Of a stretch of 64,000 nucleotides of DNA, positions 1-8,561 are shown in pieces (positions within the stretch are counted from its first letter, which is position 1; each line of letters begins with the position of its first letter). This stretch comes from Flavobacterium sp. Its GTDB lineage: Bacteria; Bacteroidota; Bacteroidia; Flavobacteriales; Flavobacteriaceae. The notes below the pieces were generated by a model. The model ran no database searches. It had not been told where the DNA came from and worked only from the letters and a program-made list of their open reading frames with translations. The translations under genes were made by a program, and so were the position numbers. The stretch covers positions 124,001 through 188,000 of the forward strand of contig NZ_JAIXSL010000011.1 in NCBI RefSeq assembly GCF_027484705.1, in the 5' to 3' direction.

Positions 1-23
1 TAGTAGCCATTGACAAAGCGTAA
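1..23 (+). CDS. possible C-terminal tail of an upstream gene (partial)
   Basis: In frame 3 the first bases read V-A-I-D-K-A followed by TAA at 21-23, and a strong hairpin terminator follows at once. This fits the last codons of a plus-strand gene that enters from outside the window. The fragment is too short to identify, and the call rests mainly on the terminator. Confidence 0.3.
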
Positions 24-24
24 C

Positions 25-57
25 AAAAAAACCAGCTTCGTAAGAAACTGGTTTTTT
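25..57. terminator. bidirectional rho-independent terminator
   Basis: AAAAAACCAG and CTGGTTTTTT form a 10-bp stem around a 13-nt loop. The T-run on either strand lets it serve both a plus-strand gene ending before it and the minus-strand T9SS gene that ends at 80. Confidence 0.8.
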
Positions 58-79
58 ATATTTAGCAAACCTATAGGGC

Positions 80-3000
80 TTATTTTCGCATCACTTTTTT
101 GATCACTTTCGATTGATTGGACGTTGTAACTTCGATGAAGTAAAGTCCGGAAGCCAATGAGGATAAATCAATGAAGTCGGTATTCGATGGCGTTGTTACT
201 TTTTTGTGCAACATTGATTTTCCTTGAGCATCATATACTTCTATAAAATCGATACTGTTGCCATTGTTTTTTAAAGTAACGTTGAGCACATCCTGAGCCG
301 GATTCGGATAAAAAAGGAAGTCTGTATTTTCGAACTGGTCTACAGCCAAAGTCGCTACGAATTCCGTTAAGAAAGTATTGGTGACAATGACGGGATTATA
401 ATCAAAATAAATTCCGGCAGTATTTGAAATAATATCGCCTGTTGCATATCCTGCTTTAGGTTTTACTTTGAAAGTAACATATCCTTTTCCGGTATTCATA
501 TTTTCCACGGAAGGTGGCAATTGAATGTTGTTGAATTTCCAGGTTAAGTTAGTATCGAGGCGGTCTAAAATATAATCATGACTTGCATTGACCATTTTGA
601 TCGAAGTTTCGTCGAGTTTTGAATCGAGTACATCTGAAATTCTAACATTGATTGCGCTGGCTGTTCCCGTGTTTTCGAAACGAATCGTATAATACAGATA
701 ATCGGTAGAGGCAAAACTCGAAGTGAGGATTTTATCACCATGAGATTCCATTTTGTCGTTCGGATCGTAGGAGCCGATTACAATTTCGGAAAGTGTACTG
801 GCATTATTTTCCGGCACCACATCGCCAGCTAAAGGAACAATTGTCGCGCTGTTGGTGAGCAATTGACCAAGCGTCACACTAGGAATTGGCGGTACTTGCA
901 TTGAAACAGTCATCGTGCGCACTTCAAAAGGCAACAGATTGGTGAAAGTATAACTGAATCCATTGGCGTCCGGAGTGGTTCCGGATTGCGTATTTGCCGT
1001 AATGGTTAAAGCAGTATCTTTCGTAAAAGTTAGGGTCCCCGAAGCGATGGTTTGATTTCCATAGTTCGCATATACAACTTTATTGGAGTAGACAAATCCG
1101 GCTCTTGGTTGTTGCAACGGAATGATGCTGACCGCTAAATCTTGGAAAGATTGCACTACTGTTACTGGGAAACTATACACCTGCATTCCTGCTCCAATAA
1201 CAGGGCTAATATTACTATAGGAAGCGGTTGTAAGCGCGTAAGTTGCACTATAGGCAGGATCAATAGTATATGCTAAGTCGTACGAACTGGCAGCGTTTTC
1301 ATCATAAATGTTGTACACTCCGGAAGGAGACGTGATGTTGTGCACATTGTCATCGTTATTTTTCTCTATTTGAAATTGACCAAGCGGGAAATTTTGTTCG
1401 CCAACATCTTTCGTTCCATTGGAATTGGAGTCTAAGAATGCATTCAATCGAATGCCAGAGCAAGCTATTCCGCCTTGTGTATTGGCTGTTTCTGTGATGC
1501 GGATGTATCCGGGATCATTGCTGTAATTGGTAGTCATAATCAAATAATATTGACCCGTTTGAGCATTGTTAATGATAGGAAATTCGATTGCATCTACAGA
1601 ATAGCTGCAACTCACAATATTATTTGCTGTTAATGCATTGTAGCATGGTGCCGTTGGCGTTGTAAAAGGACCGTATACAATATAGTCTACATCTAACAAC
1701 TGATTGTCAAAATTGATGGATCTGTTTTGTTCAATTTTCAAATTAATCACGCCCGGACTGCTTACGGGTAAATAGAACCAGGTTGGGTTTGGGTGGGAAG
1801 CCAAACAGCCGTAACTCGCTCCAGGCTCATTAATGTTTAGGTTTTGTGTATTAGAAAACGGCGCGCCCAATGCATTGCATAAGGAATTCGCATTAATGCA
1901 AGTGGAAGAAACATTGCAGTTCGGTGTGGCTACTAACACTAAATTATAAAGCGCATCACATCCCGGCATAGTTACTCTAACTACAATAGGCATTGAATTG
2001 CCACCCACCGCTAAAGAGTATGACGTCGGATTTACAATAGGATTGATTCCATCCAACGCTTCTTGATAATTAGCATAAAAGGTTAGACTTCCCAAGTCGT
2101 TTATTTGCGATTGAACTGTGGTCAAATCAAACACCACTGAACCATCATTGTTGTCATCGCATTGAACCATATTGGGCAATGGAGTGGTCCCCGTATTTGC
2201 GGTTTGCATTATTAACTGGAATGTAAAAATTTGTGTTTGGTTGTTGGTAAGGTTCAGTAAACGTGCAAAAATAAGTACTGAGGGCGAAGAAATACAGGTG
2301 GGTTGGTCTGTATTGATGGCATTGGTCCCGGAACTAGCGCCAGATTGAGAAATATGATAGGTAAGGGCGTATTCCGACGGATTGAGTGTGCCTAAAATCG
2401 GATTGTTGTTGTCGTTCAAATTGAAACAAGCGGAACCAGTATCACTGCACTGAATCAAATTGTTAGGTTGTCCAGCCACATTACATTGGTTGGTTGTAAT
2501 GCTATACGGCCCTGCCCATTCGCTAACGCCATTTTGTGTGCAGACACTTCTTACATAAAATTGGTAAGCAGTGCCACAAGGAAGTCCGCCAAATGAATAT
2601 TGAGTCACAGTAGTAGTTCCAATAGGCGCCGTATTTTGTGTTGGCGCTGGAAGTCCCGCAGCTTGAAAGAATACATCATAACCTGACGCTCCTGTTGGTG
2701 TCCAATCAAAATTGGCCATGTCCTGAAAAACCATAGTTCCCGTAACCGCAGACGGAGCGAGGCAATTCGGATTGCATTGAACAATATAAACATTCACTAG
2801 TCCTGTTGCAGTACAGCCAGAAGCGTTGTTGTCCAATCGATAATACAATGGTAAAGTAGAAGGAAGTGTATTTAGAATAGTATAACAAGTCGTATTTTGG
2901 ATAGGATTTGTTCCTGAACTCGCATTCGCTTGTGTTTCATAAAAGGTAACGTTGAACGCACCTCCACTAGAGATATTCCCAACTATTGATTCTAAGTTAA

Positions 3001-3706
3001 CACAGATTGGCCCTGTAGTTACATTACCACAAACGGTAAGATTTTGCGTTGGAGCCGGAGGTGTATCTGCGAAATAAATCCCAAAAGAGGCTACAACTGA
3101 AGTATTGTTTTGAAGATCAAGCAACCTCGTGAAGATTTGCTCAGAAGCGCTAGTGCAATATTGCGTAGCGGTTAGGATGGGATTGCTTCCCGTTTGCGCA
3201 TCCGCTGTGGTATTGTGATAGGTAATTTGATATTGAGATGGATTTAAGGTACCTAATATATTGGCGTCATTTTGGGTCAAATCAAAACAGGCAGTGATGC
3301 CGTTTCCGCATTGGAACAAATCCTGTGGCTCACCACTGCCTTGGGAACATGGAAATGTCATGAACGAAAATGGCCCAACCCAAGCACTTAATGAAGTATT
3401 AGAACATATTTTCTTTACATAATATTGATAAAAAGTATCACATATCAGTCCGGTTGCGGTATAAATGTTTGTTGATGAGGTGCCGGTAGCTGGCGTGGTT
3501 TCTAAAGGGGCGGGTGCTCCGCCCACAGTAAGGTATACCTCATATGACGCGTTAGAGTCGCTAGACCAACTCAGCTGCGCACTGTATTGAGAAACGTTTG
3601 TCACAGTTAGTGCTGTTGGTGCAACACAGACGGTTCGATTATTCGTTTGCCCGTAAATAATACTATTTAGCAACAATATACAGAGTAAAAGTAATTGTTT
3701 TTTCAT
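80..3706 (-). CDS. T9SS-exported fibronectin-III-like surface protein with DUF7619-type domain
   Basis: This is a large exported protein (1208 aa). The start is placed at the ATG at 3706, where a clear signal peptide begins (MKKQLLLLCILLLNS, ending about residue 20); an in-frame ATG 63 bp upstream would put 21 non-signal residues in front. Two fibronectin-III-like segments (about 26-118 and 313-405) are each followed by a domain containing A-C-F-x-L and I-L-G-T-L-N-P, so the N-terminal half contains a module repeated with a ~287-residue offset. A D-P-N-D-K-M region near residue 977 opens a DUF7619-like domain also found in the paralogue at 25494-27881. The last ~80 residues (FYPNPAQDV ... GLYFIEV ... 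KK) are a type A T9SS sorting domain, so the protein should cross the outer membrane and be anchored or released. Its ligand is unknown; adhesion is a guess. Confidence 0.85.
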   Translation of the reverse strand: MKKQLLLLCILLLNSIIYGQTNNRTVCVAPTALTVTNVSQYSAQLSWSSDSNASYEVYLTVGGAPAPLETTPATGTSSTNIYTATGLICDTFYQYYVKKICSNTSLSAWVGPFSFMTFPCSQGSGEPQDLFQCGNGITACFDLTQNDANILGTLNPSQYQITYHNTTADAQTGSNPILTATQYCTSASEQIFTRLLDLQNNTSVVASFGIYFADTPPAPTQNLTVCGNVTTGPICVNLESIVGNISSGGAFNVTFYETQANASSGTNPIQNTTCYTILNTLPSTLPLYYRLDNNASGCTATGLVNVYIVQCNPNCLAPSAVTGTMVFQDMANFDWTPTGASGYDVFFQAAGLPAPTQNTAPIGTTTVTQYSFGGLPCGTAYQFYVRSVCTQNGVSEWAGPYSITTNQCNVAGQPNNLIQCSDTGSACFNLNDNNNPILGTLNPSEYALTYHISQSGASSGTNAINTDQPTCISSPSVLIFARLLNLTNNQTQIFTFQLIMQTANTGTTPLPNMVQCDDNNDGSVVFDLTTVQSQINDLGSLTFYANYQEALDGINPIVNPTSYSLAVGGNSMPIVVRVTMPGCDALYNLVLVATPNCNVSSTCINANSLCNALGAPFSNTQNLNINEPGASYGCLASHPNPTWFYLPVSSPGVINLKIEQNRSINFDNQLLDVDYIVYGPFTTPTAPCYNALTANNIVSCSYSVDAIEFPIINNAQTGQYYLIMTTNYSNDPGYIRITETANTQGGIACSGIRLNAFLDSNSNGTKDVGEQNFPLGQFQIEKNNDDNVHNITSPSGVYNIYDENAASSYDLAYTIDPAYSATYALTTASYSNISPVIGAGMQVYSFPVTVVQSFQDLAVSIIPLQQPRAGFVYSNKVVYANYGNQTIASGTLTFTKDTALTITANTQSGTTPDANGFSYTFTNLLPFEVRTMTVSMQVPPIPSVTLGQLLTNSATIVPLAGDVVPENNASTLSEIVIGSYDPNDKMESHGDKILTSSFASTDYLYYTIRFENTGTASAINVRISDVLDSKLDETSIKMVNASHDYILDRLDTNLTWKFNNIQLPPSVENMNTGKGYVTFKVKPKAGYATGDIISNTAGIYFDYNPVIVTNTFLTEFVATLAVDQFENTDFLFYPNPAQDVLNVTLKNNGNSIDFIEVYDAQGKSMLHKKVTTPSNTDFIDLSSLASGLYFIEVTTSNQSKVIKKVMRK

Positions 3707-3816
3707 GATGTAGAATTGCGTTTGATTTGAAAAATATTCAAGCTTTAAAAAAAGCACAGCAATGTACATTTTTTTAATGAATTGTAAATCAAAATAATGG
3801 AAGTATTTTTAAAAAC

Positions 3817-3848
3817 AAAAAAGCTGTCCACAAAAGTGGAAAGCTTTT
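3817..3848 (-). terminator. hairpin terminator, second one downstream of tRNA-Asp
   Basis: On the minus strand AAAAGCT and AGCTTTT plus an inner TCCAC/GTGGA pair around a TTTT loop, followed by a T-rich run. It lies about 130 bp beyond the tRNA and may be a back-up terminator. Between it and the tRNA are two further small perfect hairpins: GCTACGA/TCGTAGC near 3872-3895 and GGCG/CGCC near 3917-3926. Confidence 0.55.
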
Positions 3849-3934
3849 CATTGGTCTAACTACTAAACCGGCTACGAGTTACAAAGTCGTAGCGAAAACA
3901 ACACAACTCTCTTTAGGCGTTCGCCTTTTGGGAC

Positions 3935-3965
3935 AAAAAAGGTTTCCGTTTCCGAAAACCTTTTT
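3935..3965 (-). terminator. rho-independent terminator of tRNA-Asp
   Basis: Immediately downstream of the tRNA on the minus strand, an AAAAAGGTTT arm pairs with AAACCTTTTTT around a short C/G-containing loop and ends in a T-run. Position and orientation fit the end of the tRNA transcript. Confidence 0.75.
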
Positions 3966-3975
3966 CCCAATTTAG

Positions 3976-4049
3976 CGGTCTGGACGGGACTCGAACCCGC
4001 GACCCCATGCGTGACAGGCATGTATTCTAACCAACTGAACTACCAAACC
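3976..4049 (-). tRNA. tRNA-Asp (GTC)
   Basis: A 74-nt cloverleaf on the minus strand. The acceptor arm GGTTTGG pairs with CCAGACC (one G-U), with discriminator G. The D arm has AGTTCAGTTGGTTAGA, the anticodon loop is CTGTCAC giving GTC (Asp), and the T arm has GGTTCGAGTCC. The 3' CCA is not encoded. It has its own consensus promoter upstream and a hairpin terminator downstream, so it looks like a single-gene transcript. Confidence 0.96.
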
Positions 4050-4067
4050 TCTGCTTAATTGCGGTTG

Positions 4068-4097
4068 CAAATATACTATAGATTTTGTTATCTGCAA
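4068..4097 (-). promoter_or_regulatory. Bacteroidota sigma-ABfr-type promoter for tRNA-Asp
   Basis: Read on the minus strand: TTG (4097-4095), 19 nt, TATATTTG (4075-4068). This matches the Bacteroidota -33/-7 consensus TTG-N19-TAnnTTTG exactly. Transcription would start a few bases downstream, about 15 nt before the mature tRNA 5' end. Confidence 0.85.
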
Positions 4098-4134
4098 GTG
4101 ATTGTGTAAAAATATTTAAGTATTTTAAAATGGC

Positions 4135-5061
4135 TTAACCAAAAGATTGTTTTTCAACCAAGTAGGTGGTGAGGATTTTTTCGAAATCGGCGCCAACATT
4201 TACCGGAACATACTTTATTTTGTTCTGTGCGCAGGTTTGTGCAAGCTTGGTAAAGTAACTTTGAACGCTTTCCTCATAGATTTCTTTTACATTTTCAGCA
4301 AAAAGCGTCACTTCATCTCCGTTTTCGATGTCGATGAATTTTCTCGGTGCGTTGTCGTAATCGAAATGAAGTTCGGTTTTGTCATCAATCACGTGGAATA
4401 AAACCACTTTGTGTTTGTCGTGTTTGAGGTGTTGCAACGCGTTGAAAAGCGCATTATCATCTTTGGTCTGCAACATATCGGTAAACAAAATAATCATCGA
4501 ACGCCGGTGGATTTTCTCAGCAATTTGATGCAGGAACGTAATCGTATCCGTAGTTTTTGTTGCCGTTGGCGTTTCGAGTAAATTTTCGAGTTTGTTGAGC
4601 AACATTCTTTGATGACGATCGCTGCCTTTTTCGGGGGCATAATATTCGTAAGTATCAGAATAGATGCTCAAACCCACAGCATCGCGTTGTTTTTTGAGCA
4701 AGTTCATCAATACCGCGGAAGCCAATACGGAAAAACCGATTTTATTTTCGTAGAACGGTTGCCCTTCTTTGAGTTTCGGGTAGTGCATCGAAGAGGAATT
4801 GTCGATGATTAGATGACAACGCAGGTTGGTTTCTTCTTCAAAACGTTTGGTGTACAAACGGTCGGTTTTGGCGAACAGTTTCCAGTCGATGTGTTTGGTG
4901 CTTTCCCCTGAATTATAGACTTTATGTTCGGCAAATTCTGCAGAAAACCCATGAAAAGGAGATTTGTGCATGCCCGAAATGAAGCCTTCAACAACTTGAT
5001 TGGCGAGCAATTCCAGATGCTGGAAGCTTGATATTTTTTCTAATTGTGATTCGATGTTCAT
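4135..5061 (-). CDS. DUF58 family protein (von Willebrand A-like)
   Basis: A 308-aa protein of the DUF58 family. The family signature lies around residues 51-77 (SGESTKHIDWKLFAKTD followed by an acidic stretch). A MIDAS-like D-x-S-x-S (D87, S89, S91) suggests a metal-binding vWA fold. There is no signal peptide or transmembrane segment. DUF58 proteins usually sit beside a MoxR AAA+ ATPase and further vWA proteins (in Flavobacterium in the bat gene cluster), but here the gene is alone between tRNA-Asp and an unrelated gene. A role as a MoxR-linked maturation factor is inferred from the family only. A -7-like box ends 4 nt before the ATG, so the mRNA may be nearly leaderless. Confidence 0.88.
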   Translation of the reverse strand: MNIESQLEKISSFQHLELLANQVVEGFISGMHKSPFHGFSAEFAEHKVYNSGESTKHIDWKLFAKTDRLYTKRFEEETNLRCHLIIDNSSSMHYPKLKEGQPFYENKIGFSVLASAVLMNLLKKQRDAVGLSIYSDTYEYYAPEKGSDRHQRMLLNKLENLLETPTATKTTDTITFLHQIAEKIHRRSMIILFTDMLQTKDDNALFNALQHLKHDKHKVVLFHVIDDKTELHFDYDNAPRKFIDIENGDEVTLFAENVKEIYEESVQSYFTKLAQTCAQNKIKYVPVNVGADFEKILTTYLVEKQSFG

Positions 5062-5065
5062 GTTT

Positions 5066-5073
5066 CAAAGATA
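5066..5073 (-). promoter_or_regulatory. -7 promoter box for the DUF58 gene
   Basis: TATCTTTG on the minus strand matches TAnnTTTG and ends only 4 nt before the start codon. No TTG is seen at the expected -33 spacing. If it is used, the transcript starts at or next to the ATG. Confidence 0.45.
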
Positions 5074-5152
5074 ATTTTATTTCATAGAATTCGGTTACGC
5101 CTCGGGTGAAAATTTGAAAGTTCGGAGATTGGCAAACGGAAATCTATGGTAT

Positions 5153-5183
5153 AAAAAAAGGCCGATTTTCATCAGACCTTTTT
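5153..5183 (-). terminator. rho-independent terminator of the head-repeat protein gene
   Basis: On the minus strand AAAAAGG and CCTTTTTTT form the base of a hairpin with an inner GAT/ATC pair and a GAAA-like loop. It lies 27 bp after the stop at 5210 and ends in a T-run. Confidence 0.75.
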
Positions 5184-5209
5184 CACTCAAAAAAACTAAA
5201 ACCTTGCGT

Positions 5210-8200
5210 TTACTCTTTTTTGTCGACCGATTTTTCAATGAATTGGCTTGGCAATTGACCGGTTTTAATGTCCGTTCCGTCAAACCAGATGGCTTTTGCG
5301 TTTTCGGTTTTATTATTTTCGTTAAACATCACCTCGTTGATATTGTTGTCGAACTCTTTTTCGAGCAGCGCTTTTGGTAGTTTGGTTTGTTGCGCATCAA
5401 TTCGGTCGCCCACGGCAATCCACGAAACTGAAACATTACTGCTTCCATTGTTGAGTTCCTTAATGGTGAATCCGTTTTCATCAATCGATGCAATGTAAAG
5501 TCCGTTGCATTCGCCCATTGGCGATACGGTTATAACAGGAATTTCACCTAATAAATCGCTATAGTTTTTGTCGAAATCTACTCTCGCGCCTCCATTGACG
5601 AGCAGTGTTTTTCCTTTTTTGTAAATGATGCTTTCCGTTGAAGTTACGGTATAAGCAGCTGTTTTTTGATTGCCTGTATCCACAAGTTCGATTTGTTTTC
5701 CTGCGGTATATTCGTCGCCACTGTTATAAGAAGCGAATAGCGACCCGGAGCTCATCTGACCGATAATGTTGCCTTTGCTCCACGAACCGATCATGTCGCC
5801 GTAAAAGCCTCCGCCGATAGAAGTTGCATTTTGGCGCTGACTCATTCTTCCGGCTCCTGTTGCCAAAGCGGCTGTGGCGTATACACCGTAATTGGTTGGC
5901 GCACTGCTTCTGTATCCTAAACTTCCCCAATAAACGCCGTCCCACACCGCACCGAGAACACCGCCACTGCGGTTATAGCCAGCGCCCGTGTCGTTGTAGC
6001 TGAAGCCGCTCACACCAAAACTATACTTGTCGCCCCAATTGTTGTGTCCTTTGACCGCACTGTTTGAAGCGTCGCGCGAGTAGGCTGTGCCATCGTTTTG
6101 AGTAGTTCGGGTTCTGAATCCATAAATACTGCTTTGACCGTCATCATTGGGCGGAAGAGTAGTCTGTACGTTGTATACATATAGTTTATCCTTTCCTGAA
6201 GGCACAGTGCCAATCCCAAATCTGGCGGTGTTGATGTTATCCATTGCTTCGCCATAAAACACATTTCCAATTGACATTTGATAGTCAGCTGCAGGGTTGA
6301 TCACATCACTGTTGGCACCAATACTGATGTTGTAATTGCCGCTTGTAATGTTATCTCCAGCCCGAAATCCGCTCGAGGTATTGTATGTTCCCGTAACATT
6401 CAACAGTGAATAAGCGCCTTGCGAGGTATTTCCTGCCCCCATTGTTGCCGCTCCCATCGCAAAATAACCCATCGCGGCATTGTTGTTTCCTCCGATGTGG
6501 TTTAAGGCATAATATCCTAATGCCGTATTATTGGAAGCATTGCCGTATTCCAGAGCATAATTCCCAATTGAAGTATTGCTAATCCCATCAGTATTGTTTT
6601 GCAAACTTAAATAACCAACACCGACATTATCGACTCCCTGTGTGTTCTCCGCTAAGGCACCATTGCCGACGGCGATGTTTTTATGCCCAATCGTGTTGGC
6701 TTTCAGCGAGTAATTTCCAACCGCCGTATTGTTGATTCCATTCGTTACTGCTGTTGGATTGTTATTGAATAAAGATTCTACACCCACCGCAACATTATCA
6801 GTATCGAACGGTGCGCCGCCATTAGCAAAACTCTGTTTATAAAGTGCCCTTTCGCCCAACGCTACATTCTTCGAGGCATTAGTATTAGCTATCATAGTAC
6901 TCCTGCCAAAAGCCGTATTCGAAGAGCCTGCTTTATTGTACGCTAATGATTCCCTGCCAAGACCGGCGTTATAAGATCCGGTCGTATTGCTAAGCAACAC
7001 GTTCATACCCACGGCTGTATTGTCAACGCCCGAGTTAAATCCTAAGATATTTCCACCCATCGCGCTATTGCCTATGGCCGTATTTCCGCTGCCGGTATTA
7101 AACCGCAAGGAACCGCGCCCGAACGAAGTGTCGTAAGTCCCGATTCGTCCGGCATCAAAAGAATCCCTGCGGAAAGTCACGTCTTGATCATCTGTGGTTC
7201 CAATAAAATTGAAGGCAGGATCTGTTCCGGCATTTCCTGTCAAACTCCAACCAGTATTCGCTCCAATGCCTTTCCAGCTCGTTGACGGATTGTCCCAATA
7301 ATAAAACCCAGATTGGTTGGCTGGTGCCGTTAAGAAAACCATCATGCCGTTTTGTGCGGCCGTTGGATCGGTTATTGGGAACGCATCAATTTTTGGGATA
7401 ATTATACCGTCGGTATTGTCCGGCGTGGTTTGGTTGGAAGCATTGATTTGAAGTTTGGCCTTTGGTGCAGGTTCGTTAATCCCGATTTTTGCCAATGTTG
7501 CGCTATTCATCGCAGTGCCATAAATCACATTGGCAATCGACATCTGATGGCTTCCCGCTACAATAGGAACATCTGCATTAGCGCCCAAAGTCAAATTGTT
7601 GTCGCCCGTGGCTAACTTACCTGCTCGATATCCGATAGCTGTATTGTTGTTTCCGGTTAAGTTTTCATACAATGCTTCAGAACCATTTGCTGTATTATTT
7701 AATCCTAAAGTATTTTTGTAGAGCGAATAATAACCAATAGCCGAATTGTCATTTCCTTGTGTATTGTATTCCAAAGAATTGCTTCCAAGCGCCGTATTGT
7801 GCTGGCCAATCGTATTGGTATATAAGGTGTTTGAACCAATTCCGGTATTAGAACTTCCTGAAGTATTGCCAAATAATGCGTAGTTCCCAAAAGCGGAATT
7901 AGAACTTCCGTTGGTGTTGCTTGACATGCTGCTGAGTCCGAAGGTCGAATTGTAGATTCCCGAATTCGCCGGATTCATGGAACTTCTTCCGAACGACGTG
8001 TTGGCCATCCCGATCTTTCCCGAAATCACATTGTCTCTACGGAACACCACATCATTGGCATCAGTGGTTCCTATGAAATTGACGTTCGGGTCGGTTCCGG
8101 AATTTCCAGTGAGTTCCCAACCTGAGCCCCCGAAGCCTTTCCATTGTGGTGTTCCGGTGTTGTCCCAATAGTAAAATCCGGGTGGTTTTCCTGCCGAAAG

Positions 8201-8422
8201 CGTCGTGAGGTAGACCATCATGCCTTGTTGCGCAGCCGTCGGATTGATGGCTGGAAAGGCATCGATTTTTGGAATTAGAATTCCGTCTTTATTGGTTGGT
8301 GTCGCCTGGTTGCTCGACTTGATGTGGAGTTGCGCGTCGGGCGATGTAGTGTTGATGCCAACTTGGGCGTATCCGTCGATTGCGGTGCAACACAAACCTA
8401 AAAACAGTAGTATCTTTTTCAT
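5210..8422 (-). CDS. exported protein with YadA-head-like NTAxG repeats, duplicated module
   Basis: This protein has 1070 aa counted from the ATG at 8422, where a signal peptide starts (MKKILLFLGLCCTAIDGYAQ). A short segment with I-I-P-K-I-D-A-F-P, G-F-Y-Y-W-D and W-K-G (about 30-110) is followed by many ~14-residue repeats of the form N-T-A-x-G-x-x-x-L-x-x-N-T, like the left-handed parallel beta-roll heads of trimeric autotransporter adhesins. The whole unit occurs twice, starting near residues 32 and 325. After residue ~740 comes a non-repetitive C-terminal region. There is no YadA-type membrane anchor and no T9SS sorting domain, so how it is attached, if at all, is unclear. It is divergent from the LytTR/kinase operon, only 140 bp away. 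A surface or fibre role is inferred from the repeat type. Confidence 0.8.
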   Translation of the reverse strand: MKKILLFLGLCCTAIDGYAQVGINTTSPDAQLHIKSSNQATPTNKDGILIPKIDAFPAINPTAAQQGMMVYLTTLSAGKPPGFYYWDNTGTPQWKGFGGSGWELTGNSGTDPNVNFIGTTDANDVVFRRDNVISGKIGMANTSFGRSSMNPANSGIYNSTFGLSSMSSNTNGSSNSAFGNYALFGNTSGSSNTGIGSNTLYTNTIGQHNTALGSNSLEYNTQGNDNSAIGYYSLYKNTLGLNNTANGSEALYENLTGNNNTAIGYRAGKLATGDNNLTLGANADVPIVAGSHQMSIANVIYGTAMNSATLAKIGINEPAPKAKLQINASNQTTPDNTDGIIIPKIDAFPITDPTAAQNGMMVFLTAPANQSGFYYWDNPSTSWKGIGANTGWSLTGNAGTDPAFNFIGTTDDQDVTFRRDSFDAGRIGTYDTSFGRGSLRFNTGSGNTAIGNSAMGGNILGFNSGVDNTAVGMNVLLSNTTGSYNAGLGRESLAYNKAGSSNTAFGRSTMIANTNASKNVALGERALYKQSFANGGAPFDTDNVAVGVESLFNNNPTAVTNGINNTAVGNYSLKANTIGHKNIAVGNGALAENTQGVDNVGVGYLSLQNNTDGISNTSIGNYALEYGNASNNTALGYYALNHIGGNNNAAMGYFAMGAATMGAGNTSQGAYSLLNVTGTYNTSSGFRAGDNITSGNYNISIGANSDVINPAADYQMSIGNVFYGEAMDNINTARFGIGTVPSGKDKLYVYNVQTTLPPNDDGQSSIYGFRTRTTQNDGTAYSRDASNSAVKGHNNWGDKYSFGVSGFSYNDTGAGYNRSGGVLGAVWDGVYWGSLGYRSSAPTNYGVYATAALATGAGRMSQRQNATSIGGGFYGDMIGSWSKGNIIGQMSSGSLFASYNSGDEYTAGKQIELVDTGNQKTAAYTVTSTESIIYKKGKTLLVNGGARVDFDKNYSDLLGEIPVITVSPMGECNGLYIASIDENGFTIKELNNGSSNVSVSWIAVGDRIDAQQTKLPKALLEKEFDNNINEVMFNENNKTENAKAIWFDGTDIKTGQLPSQFIEKSVDKKE

Positions 8423-8535
8423 GACCATTAATTTACTGACAAATTTGGCGCTAGTTTCCGTGTCAAAAAACCACCAATAGACCAATGCGTTTTTAAATAG
8501 ATGAACGACCGAAATTTTGATGTTGGTTTTTTATA

Positions 8536-8543
8536 TATATTTG
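8536..8543 (+). promoter_or_regulatory. -7 promoter box for the LytTR/kinase operon
   Basis: TATATTTG matches the Bacteroidota -7 consensus and lies 18 bp before the ATG at 8562. A TTG occurs 16 bp upstream, slightly short of the usual spacing. The box supports the start at 8562 rather than the upstream in-frame ATG at 8517, which would precede the transcription start. Confidence 0.6.
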
Positions 8544-8561
8544 ATTCAACTTCAACGCGCC

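Noticed and set aside
5210..8422. CRISPR or VNTR DNA repeats
   Set aside because: The regular DNA pattern is the coding of ~14-residue protein repeats in one long open frame.
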